DNA from: Azophilus sp965221465
Lineage (GTDB): Bacteria > Pseudomonadota > Gammaproteobacteria > Pseudomonadales > Azotimanducaceae
Assembly: GCA_965221465.1 (NCBI GenBank)
Contig: OZ244892.1
Coordinates: 1,426,001-1,490,000, forward strand
Reading direction: 5' to 3'
Length of the DNA: 64,000 nt
Numbering within the stretch: position 1 is the stretch's first letter; each line of letters begins with the position of its first letter. The translations under genes were made by a program, and so were the position numbers. Below, in pieces: positions 36,049 to 43,036 of this stretch. The notes under the pieces were generated by a model. It was not told the DNA's origin, searched no databases, and saw only the letters and a list, made by a program, of their open reading frames with translations.

Positions 36049-36348
36049 CTTGCCGGCGACCCGAGGGCTCAAACAGCGGTTCTTTGCGTCGGCAAGCCGG
36101 CCCACACATGCGGAATCCGTCAACCCCCGGATCAATTGCGGAAAAAAAGAAGACAGCCAGGCTGTCTCGGACGAACGAAAGCGAAGAACGGCGAAATGCT
36201 ACTTGAGCGCTTTGCGCAGTTCAACGCGAATTGTACGCGGCGGAGACACAGCGCCTGCCGCCGCACGAAATCCTGCCGCATTGCCCCTACAGCCCGACAG
36301 GCGGTACGCGTTAAACTCCGGGCACCCGCACTCCGACAGGACACGACC

Positions 36349-36822
36349 ATGACCCGAAAGCTCGCAGGCGGCGACCGGTTCCCCCGGCTCGAGTTGAATA
36401 TCGAAGACGGCTCGACCCTCACCCTGCCCGACGACATCGGCACCAGCCAGGCGATCGTCCTCTTCTACCGGGGTCACTGGTGACCGTTCTGCCGCCGACT
36501 GTTAGCCGGCTACGAAGCCCTGAAAGACGAGTTCGCCGCACTCGGCGTTTCCATCTACGCGGCGACGGTGGATGACCGGGAAAAAACCACCGAGGTAGCA
36601 GCAGACCTGTCTTTTCCCGTGGCCTGGGGGGTGACCCGATCCGACGCCGAAGCCATCGGCGCCTGGTGGGAACCGCGGCGCAATCACATTCAACCGAGCG
36701 AATTCTGGCTGACCGGGGAAGGATCGGTGATGGGCTCGACCTACAGCAACACGCCGATCGGCCGCATGGATCCGAACGAGACGCTGACGCTCTTGAAGTT
36801 CATCGCGGAAAGGCGCCGCTAG
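36349..36822 (+). CDS. Peroxiredoxin-like selenoprotein (in-frame UGA in UxxC motif)
   Basis: One continuous frame of 157 residues with an in-frame TGA at codon 45 (36481-36483). Before it: MTRKLAGGDRFPRLELNIED, then VLFYRGHW. After it: PFCRRLLAGYEALKDEF, then a thioredoxin-fold remainder with VSIYAATVDDREKT, LSFPVAWGVTRSDAEAIGAW and a TAG stop. The family motif is FYRGxWCPFC, so the TGA stands exactly at the first redox Cys. The second Cys is kept and there is no other defect, so selenocysteine is more likely than decay. A hairpin candidate follows the TGA. The expected activity is thiol-dependent peroxide reduction. Selenocysteine machinery is not in the window. Confidence 0.72.
36491..36510 (+). 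promoter_or_regulatory. Candidate bacterial SECIS hairpin
   Basis: GCCG (36491-36494) can pair with CGGC (36507-36510), extended by one C-G pair across a mismatch, leaving loop GACTGTTA with G as first loop base. It starts eight bases after the TGA. The loop contains TTA, a rare codon in this GC-rich sequence, which may be kept for RNA structure. The stem is short and unproven. Confidence 0.4.
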
Positions 36823-36842
36823 GCCTCCGGCACAGCAAAGCC

Positions 36843-37511
36843 ATGGAACGGTGCGACCGAGAACGGCTCGCCTTCGACGAGAAGCCGCGCCAGGCAATGA
36901 TCGACGAGTCCGCGTCGTTCTACCGCATCATGAGCCGGCGCCGCACGGTGCGTGACTTTTCCGCCCGTGAACTGCCGCGCGAAGTCATCGACAACGCACT
37001 GCGTACCGCCGGCTCGGCGCCGAGCGGCGCCCACAGGCAACCCTGGCACTTCGTGGTGGTGTCCGACCCGGACATCAAGCGCGAGATCCGCCTCGGCGCG
37101 GAAGCCGAGGAACGGGAGTTCTATTCCCGGCGTGCCTCGGCGGAATGGCTGAAAGCTCTCGAGCCGTTGGGCACCGACGAAAACAAGCCCTTTCTGGAAA
37201 CGGCGCCCTGCTTGATTGCGGTATTTCTGAAGAAGTTCAGCATCGACACATCCGGCGAGCGGCTGAAGAACTACTACACTGCCGAATCCGTCGGCATTGC
37301 CTGTGGAATGCTGCTGGCAGCCCTGCATCTGTCGGGGGTGGCAACCCTGACCCACACGCCGAGCCCGATGCGCTTTCTGAACCGGATTCTCGGCCGCCCC
37401 AAGGACGAGCGGCCCTACATGATCGTCGTGGCGGGCTATCCCGAAGACCGAGCCACCGTGCCAGCCATTACCAGAAAGCCCCTCGGGGAGATCGCGAGCT
37501 TCGTCGAGTAG
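36843..37511 (+). CDS. Iodotyrosine-deiodinase-like nitroreductase-family flavoenzyme
   Basis: A 222-residue FMN protein. It shows RRTVRDFSARELPREVIDN (FMN-binding Arg pair), RTAGSAPSGAHRQPWHFVVV, and a late GIACGMLLAALHLSGVATLT. The APSGAHxxPW motif and the active-site lid residues typical of iodotyrosine deiodinase are present: Glu (about 88) and Tyr (about 92) in EEREFYSRR, and Lys (about 114) in DENKPFLETAP. IYD enzymes reductively remove halogen from halotyrosines. This therefore looks more specific than a generic nitroreductase. ATG 36843 lies 20 bases after the selenoprotein gene, suggesting co-transcription. Confidence 0.8.
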   Translation: MERCDRERLAFDEKPRQAMIDESASFYRIMSRRRTVRDFSARELPREVIDNALRTAGSAPSGAHRQPWHFVVVSDPDIKREIRLGAEAEEREFYSRRASAEWLKALEPLGTDENKPFLETAPCLIAVFLKKFSIDTSGERLKNYYTAESVGIACGMLLAALHLSGVATLTHTPSPMRFLNRILGRPKDERPYMIVVAGYPEDRATVPAITRKPLGEIASFVE

Positions 37512-37717
37512 CAATCGGCGGTAGACACTGCCGAGTTCGCTCGCACATAATGCGCGGGCCGGGGTACTGCCCCGGATCAAAGGGAGGACGGTCGGCGGAA
37601 TCGAGCCTGCCTCATCTGGCGTTTTCGTTCCCCCGGCCTTCCGGTCCGGTCAATACTCGGGCCGACGCAGGGATCAATCGTCGAAATCTCGCGTTTCGGC
37701 CTTTCGGGAGAGCAATC

Positions 37718-40582
37718 TTGAAGACGCTACCAGAATCGTCAGCCAATCCCTTGTGGCTCGTGCAAGGCAGTTCGCCGTTCGTGCGGGCAGCCGTTGTTTC
37801 CATCGTTTGCGCCCTGGTCGCCGCGCCCGCAGCCTGGGCCGACAGTGTCTCCGGCTCGGTGACCGATGCCCGCAACACGGTCAGCTTTCAGGGCGCGGTT
37901 GTCAGCATCGACGGCCGGGAAGGGGCGGCGACAACCGATGAGCGCGGCCGCTTTCGATTGTCGAACGTCCCTCCGGGCGCCCACACCCTGGTTGTTTCCT
38001 ACGTCGGCGCAGAGAACACCCGCATCGAAATCGACGTGCCGCCGGGCGGACTGGATCTCGGCGATGTGGCCATCGGCGTCGACACGATGTCGGGTCTCAT
38101 CGAGGAGGTGATCGTCTACGGGCAGGCGGCTGCCTTCGCCAGCGCCCTCAATCAGGAGCGGGCGGCGATCAATACGGTGTCGGTGCTCGACACCGATGCG
38201 ATGGGCCAGTTTCCCGACCAGAACGTGGCCGAGGCGCTGCGGCGCGTGACCGGCGTGACCGTCGAGACCGACCAGGGGGAAGGCCGCTACGTCGTCATCC
38301 GCGGCATGGACCCGGACCTCAATGCCACATCGATCAACGGCGTTCGGGCGACGGCTGCCGAACCGCGCCGGGCATTGCAGCTCGACGTCATCCCGTCGGA
38401 CGTTCTCGACGGTATCGAAGTAACCAAGACCCTCACGCCGGACATGGACGGCGATGCGATCGGCGGTTCCATCAACGTCAAGACGCTGAGCGCGTTCAGC
38501 CGCAAGGGCCCGTACGCCAAGGCGCGGGCCGAGCAGTCCCACAACGAGATTCGCGGCGCCTGGAGCCCGAAGCTCTCCTTTGCGGGCAGCAACATCTTCG
38601 AACTGGACGGTGGCCGGCGCCTCGGTGTTGCCGGCGCCTTGAGCTGGCACGATCGGAAGCTGCAGGCCGACAACGCCGAATCCGACGACTGGGACGTAGC
38701 AGACAACGGCAACGACTTTCTCGAGGAATTCCAGCCCCGGCTATACACCGTCGAGCGCGAGCGCATCGGTGGTGCACTCAACTTCGATCTCGACGTTTCT
38801 GAATCGACGGCGCTGCACCTGTACACACTGTACAGCAGGTTCAAGGACACGGAATTGCGCAACCGCCTGACATTCGGCCTCGACGGTCTGGACGAAGGAA
38901 CGCTGACCGCCGACCAGGCGCACTACTCCGAGGCAGAGATCGAGCGGGACACCAAGGGCCGCGACATGCGTGGGCAGATTGCCGAGAACCTGTCGATCTC
39001 GTTCGGATCCGATACCCAGCTCGATCTCTGGCAGATCGAAACGAACGTCGGCTATTCCTATGCACGGGAACGAACGCCCGATCAGGTGAGCGGCACCTGG
39101 GTCGCGGAGTTCGAGACGGGCGAAGGCCCCATCGCCGCCGGGCAGCCGGTGGTGACCATCGATCGCAGCGATCCCAAGGTGCTCGTGGCCGAATCGGCTT
39201 TCTGGGGCGCCATTCAGGATGCCTCGCTCTACGAACTCGACGAGATCGAGCATCTGAACGAGAAGAACGAAGACACGCAGTATTCCTTCCGGGTGGATGC
39301 CACCCGCGATACCGGCTTCGGCATCGTCAAGTTCGGCGCCAAGGCCCGCTTGAGGGAAAAGAAGACCGACGAGGAAGTCGGCCTCTGGTCCGGCGATGGA
39401 ACCTGGTTCCTGTCGGACGTGCTGCTGCCCGACGGGGGCGCCGACTACGGTCTGCCGACGCCGATGGACCCGGTACCGGACAATAGCGGCGAGCGCGACA
39501 TCCTGGCCGGCGGCACGGGTCTCGAGTTCGAGGACATCGATTCGCAGATCGATTCGAACGTGGCGGATTTCACCTTCGACGAGAACGTTTTCGCCGTCTA
39601 CGGCATGACCCGGTGGGACAACGGCCCGCTGGCCGTCACCGCCGGTGTGCGCGTGGAATGGACACGTCTCGACAGCAAGGGCAGCATCACCGAACTGATC
39701 GAGGAAGGCGACGAGTACAACGGCGTGGCGCTGGACGACGACACGGTGTTCATCACGTCCGTGCAGGAAAAGAACTCGTATGCGGACCTGCTGCCCAGCG
39801 TCAATGCGCGATACGAGTTCAACGAAGACCTGATCGGGCGGGCCTCGGTTCACCGCTCGGTCGTTCGTCCGCGTGTCGAGGACGTGGCATTCCGGGTCGC
39901 GATCGACGGCGACGAAGCCGAGTTGGGCAATCCGTCGCTCGACCCGTTCCGGGCCTGGAATGCGGATGTTTCGCTGTCCTACTACCCGACCGACTTGAGC
40001 GTGATGTCGGCGGGCGTCTTCTGGAAGCAGATCGACGATTTCATTTTCGTGCAGACCATCGACGACTACGAGTTCGCGGGCAGGACGTTCGATGAAGCAA
40101 CGATCGCCCAGAACGGCGACCAGGCCGACGGCATCGGCATCGAATTGAACTACCAGCAGCATTTCGGCTTTCTCGGTGCGCCCTGGGATGCGTTCCTGGT
40201 GGGGGTGAACTACACCCACGTGGATGCCAGTGCGACGACCGTGGACGGACGCAAGATCGATCTTCCGAAACAGTCGAGGAACATCGCGGGCGTCATGCTC
40301 GGCTACGACAAGCACGGTTTCGATATCCGGCTGGCCATGAAGTACCGGGACCGCTACATCGACTCCCTCGAAGGCGAAGGCGAAGACCGCTACACCGACG
40401 AGCACCTGCAGTGGGACCTGACCCTCAAGTACAGCGTCAGCGACAACTGGCTGGTCTATGCGGAGGTTTCCAACCTGGGCGACAGGCCGGAATACTATTA
40501 CTCCGGCAGACGCAACCGCGCGCTGCAATACGATGAGTTCGGCACGACGGCCGCATTGGGGGTTCAATACAACTTCCGGTAA
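37718..40582 (+). CDS. TonB-dependent receptor (Xanthomonas/Caulobacter type)
   Basis: A 954-residue outer-membrane receptor. A TTG start at 37718 has GGGAG eight bases upstream. The signal peptide (FVRAAVVSIVCALVAAPAAWA, shown in two parts: FVRAAVVSIVCAL, VAAPAAWA) ends near residue 41. A carboxypeptidase-regulatory-like domain follows (SGSVTDARNTVSFQGAVVSI to about 125), then a plug with FPDQNVAEALRRVTGVTVET and RYVVIRGMDPDLNATSINGV. The barrel ends GVQYNFR. This class often imports carbohydrates or complex organic ligands. Its position, 169 bases before iolG, makes inositol phosphates or a similar ligand possible, but no sequence feature proves it. Confidence 0.88.
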   Translation: MKTLPESSANPLWLVQGSSPFVRAAVVSIVCALVAAPAAWADSVSGSVTDARNTVSFQGAVVSIDGREGAATTDERGRFRLSNVPPGAHTLVVSYVGAENTRIEIDVPPGGLDLGDVAIGVDTMSGLIEEVIVYGQAAAFASALNQERAAINTVSVLDTDAMGQFPDQNVAEALRRVTGVTVETDQGEGRYVVIRGMDPDLNATSINGVRATAAEPRRALQLDVIPSDVLDGIEVTKTLTPDMDGDAIGGSINVKTLSAFSRKGPYAKARAEQSHNEIRGAWSPKLSFAGSNIFELDGGRRLGVAGALSWHDRKLQADNAESDDWDVADNGNDFLEEFQPRLYTVERERIGGALNFDLDVSESTALHLYTLYSRFKDTELRNRLTFGLDGLDEGTLTADQAHYSEAEIERDTKGRDMRGQIAENLSISFGSDTQLDLWQIETNVGYSYARERTPDQVSGTWVAEFETGEGPIAAGQPVVTIDRSDPKVLVAESAFWGAIQDASLYELDEIEHLNEKNEDTQYSFRVDATRDTGFGIVKFGAKARLREKKTDEEVGLWSGDGTWFLSDVLLPDGGADYGLPTPMDPVPDNSGERDILAGGTGLEFEDIDSQIDSNVADFTFDENVFAVYGMTRWDNGPLAVTAGVRVEWTRLDSKGSITELIEEGDEYNGVALDDDTVFITSVQEKNSYADLLPSVNARYEFNEDLIGRASVHRSVVRPRVEDVAFRVAIDGDEAELGNPSLDPFRAWNADVSLSYYPTDLSVMSAGVFWKQIDDFIFVQTIDDYEFAGRTFDEATIAQNGDQADGIGIELNYQQHFGFLGAPWDAFLVGVNYTHVDASATTVDGRKIDLPKQSRNIAGVMLGYDKHGFDIRLAMKYRDRYIDSLEGEGEDRYTDEHLQWDLTLKYSVSDNWLVYAEVSNLGDRPEYYYSGRRNRALQYDEFGTTAALGVQYNFR

Positions 40583-40751
40583 GTTTCGCCGCCGTTTCGG
40601 CTGCTGGCGAATCGAAATGGCCGGCCCACGCCGCGTCCGCTTCGAATCGCAACCGGGTCGGAACGAAAAAGCCGCAGCAACGTCGACCCGGCGTCACGGC
40701 CCTGTCCGCGGGGAACCGCCGGTTGCGGAGTGAGGCAACGGCCAGGACGAC

Positions 40752-41759
40752 GTGGCGGCAATGCAGCCGATGACTGGCGTTGCCGTGTTCGGTGCCGGCC
40801 GCATCGGCACCGCACACGCCGCAAACCTGTTCCGACATCCCGATGCGCAGGTACGCCATGTGGTCGATGTGCGCCCGGATGCGGCAGCGAAACTCGCTTC
40901 TCGCTGTGGCGCCCGGGTCGCATCCGCCGCGGAAGCCCTGGCGGACAGCACGGTCGACGCCGTGGTTATCGCATCTTCGACCGACACGCACACCGGCCTG
41001 ATCGAGGCCGCGGCAACGGCGGGCAAGGCCATCTTCTGCGAAAAACCCATCGACCTCGATGTCGGCAAGGCACGGCAGGCCGTCGACGCGGCCCGGCGTC
41101 ACGGCGTGCGGTTGGCAATCGGATTCAATCGCCGGCACGACCCGGCATTTCGGAAGTTGAAGGATGCGGTCGATGCGGGCGGTGTCGGTTCGGTGGAGCA
41201 CGTGGCCATAACGAGCCGCGATCCTGCACCGCCACCGCCGGACTACGTGGCGCGGTCGGGCGGCATCTTCCGCGACATGACAATTCACGACTTCGACATG
41301 GCGCGCTGGTTGCTCGGCGAGGAGCCGGTGGAAGTCTTCGCCGCCGGCAGCGTGCTCGTCGACCGGAGTATCGGCGAGGCCGGTGACGTCGACAGCGCCG
41401 TCGCCCTGCTCAGGACGGCAGGCGGCAAGCTCTGCACCATCAGCAACTCGCGGCGTTGCAGCGATGGTTACGATCAGCGCATCGAGGTTTTCGGGTCGTC
41501 CGGCACGCTGAGGGCCGGAGGAAGCGAGGAAAGTTCGGCAACTGCAGGCCCATCTCCCGAGATTCACGGCGCGAGCCGGCCGTTCTTCCTGGAGCGCTAT
41601 GCCGACGCTTACCGGATACAGATGGACCGGTTTCTCAGGGCATTGCGTGGCGAAAAAGTGCAACTGGCCGACGGTGTGGATGGGCTGAGGGCGCTGATGC
41701 TGGCCGACTGCGCGCAGAACTCGTTGACCAGCGGCAAGCTGATTGCCGTCGATGGATAG
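40752..41759 (+). CDS. iolG: Inositol 2-dehydrogenase / Gfo-Idh-MocA oxidoreductase
   Basis: About 335 residues. The NAD fold begins VAVFGAGRIGTAHAANLF. The catalytic Lys is in AIFCEKPIDLDVGKA, and the Asp/His pair of inositol dehydrogenases appears in FRDMTIHDFDMARWLLG. It oxidises myo-inositol to scyllo-inosose, the entry step of the pathway. The GTG at 40752 has AGGA just upstream; ATG at 40761 or 40770 is also possible. It is the first gene of the iolG-B-C-D-E order. Confidence 0.88.
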   Translation: MAAMQPMTGVAVFGAGRIGTAHAANLFRHPDAQVRHVVDVRPDAAAKLASRCGARVASAAEALADSTVDAVVIASSTDTHTGLIEAAATAGKAIFCEKPIDLDVGKARQAVDAARRHGVRLAIGFNRRHDPAFRKLKDAVDAGGVGSVEHVAITSRDPAPPPPDYVARSGGIFRDMTIHDFDMARWLLGEEPVEVFAAGSVLVDRSIGEAGDVDSAVALLRTAGGKLCTISNSRRCSDGYDQRIEVFGSSGTLRAGGSEESSATAGPSPEIHGASRPFFLERYADAYRIQMDRFLRALRGEKVQLADGVDGLRALMLADCAQNSLTSGKLIAVDG

Positions 41760-41858
41760 CGTGGTTCAAAGCGGTATTCAGTGCATTGCCCGATGCGTTG
41801 CCCGAAAGGTTATTCAATGAAATAGTATCGGCGGTTGGCGCATGCAGGCAGACAGACG

Positions 41859-42665
41859 ATGACATTACACATCACGAAGCACCGGGCCGGATTTGCGGGC
41901 GGCGAGACGGCTGTCACTCGCCATGATGAAACGGAAGACAACACGGGCATTTCGCTGGCCGTCCTGGTGCTGGCCGGGGGCGAGTCCGTTCAGATCGACA
42001 CCGGGCTGGAGACGGCCTGGCTGCTGATGCGCGGCAGCGTGCACGGCAGAGCGGGCGGCCGGGAGTTCGCGCTCGAGCGCACATCGCTGTTCGACGAATC
42101 CTCGAGTTGCATTCATGTATCGGCGAATACGACCGTGGAGATTCATTGCACCGAGGACACCGAATTCACCGTTTACAGCTGCGACAACCATCGCGAATTC
42201 GAACCGTGCGTCTACCAACCCGAGAACGTTGCCAACGAACCTCGCGGCAAGGGCCAGGTGAACGACCGCTGCCTGCGCTACGTACGCACCATTTTCGACG
42301 GGTCCAACGCACCGCCCGCCGCGGAACTGGTGCTCGGCGAGGTCATCACCTTTCAAGGCGGCTGGTCGAGCTACCCGCCGCACCATCACCCCCAGCCGGA
42401 GATCTACCACTACCGGTTCACCGAGCCCCAGGGCTACGGTCACGCGGAACTCGGCGATACCGTCCTGAAGGTCAGGAATTACGACACGGTCAAGATTCTC
42501 GACGAGAAGGATCATGCCCAGTGCGCGGCGCCCGGCTACGGCATGTACTACTCCTGGGTAATCCGGCACCTTCCCGGCAATCCGTACACGATCCCGGAAT
42601 TCACGGAGGAACACGCTTGGGTGATGGATCCCGACAGCCACTTCTGGGATCCGGAAAAAGCGTGA
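41859..42665 (+). CDS. iolB: 5-deoxy-glucuronate isomerase
   Basis: A 268-residue bicupin that isomerises 5-deoxy-glucuronate to 5-dehydro-2-deoxygluconate. The metal-binding cupin segment is WSSYPPHHHPQPEIYHYRF (about residues 170-188), followed by YGMYYSWVIRHLPGNPY, a family signature, and the C-terminal EEHAWVMDPDSHFWDP. ATG 41859 begins the similarity (MTLHITKHRAGF); a TTG eight codons upstream is also in frame. It lies 99 bases after iolG. Confidence 0.9.
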   Translation: MTLHITKHRAGFAGGETAVTRHDETEDNTGISLAVLVLAGGESVQIDTGLETAWLLMRGSVHGRAGGREFALERTSLFDESSSCIHVSANTTVEIHCTEDTEFTVYSCDNHREFEPCVYQPENVANEPRGKGQVNDRCLRYVRTIFDGSNAPPAAELVLGEVITFQGGWSSYPPHHHPQPEIYHYRFTEPQGYGHAELGDTVLKVRNYDTVKILDEKDHAQCAAPGYGMYYSWVIRHLPGNPYTIPEFTEEHAWVMDPDSHFWDPEKA

Positions 42666-42856
42666 CCCCAGCGTAGACGACAGTTCGACCTGCCTCGGCA
42701 TGCACGTCCCCGAATACCCCGTTTCACCGCATTGTTCAACCGGTCTGTCTACCCCGCATCCGTCACCAACTTCCCATTGCGACCGAGAGAATTCGCCATC
42801 CAGCAATACGACCCCGGATCTATCGTGAAAACCCTGAAGTGAACAGTATTGGGGCC
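42666..42856. other. Gap between iolB and repeat copy B
   Basis: About 190 bases with no supported gene. It contains the solitary repeat end at 42753-42772. No clear promoter or terminator is visible. Confidence 0.4.
42753..42772. repeat. Solitary end (D) of the inverted-repeat element
   Basis: The 20 bases CCCGCATCCGTCACCAACTT are identical to, and in the same orientation as, the left end of copy B 105 bases away. No matching right end is found nearby, so this may be a remnant of an earlier insertion or of a deletion between elements. Confidence 0.7.
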
Positions 42857-43036
42857 AGCCCGCATCCGTCACCAACTTTCGTCGCGAGGGCGTCGAGGCG
42901 CCGTCCTGCGCGGCCGCGCGGACTGGAAGCCGGTGCAGGCATACTCGACAGTATGTCAAACCGGGTGGAGGGAGCACGGCCGCGCAGGGCGAGTGCATCG
43001 GCGTCCGCAGCAGGAAGTTGGTGACGGATGCGGGCT
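42857..43036. repeat. Inverted-repeat element, full copy B (180 bp)
   Basis: Perfect 22-bp terminal inverted repeats (42857-42878 and 43015-43036) with outer GCCCGCATCCGTCACC. Inside lies a second inverted pair around CCTGCGCGGCCG (near 42902) and CGGCCGCGCAGG (near 42978), and in the centre a hairpin CATACTCGACAGTATG (near 42939). The whole element can fold as one nested hairpin. Its right end contains the iolC start codon. Confidence 0.88.

Noticed and set aside
36349..36822. Reading the TGA in the peroxiredoxin-like gene as a plain nonsense mutation (pseudogene)
   Set aside because: Possible, but the stop falls exactly on the redox Cys codon and the remaining 112 codons are intact with family motifs; selenocysteine explains this better.
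41865..42998. 377-codon minus-strand frame opposite iolB, starting in repeat copy B
   Set aside because: IolB has catalytic motifs on plus; the minus frame's first residues are just translated repeat.
30314..43036. CRISPR array made of the repeated TCACCAACTT-containing motifs
   Set aside because: Copies are kilobases apart, occur in inverted pairs and have no regular spacers; no cas genes are present.
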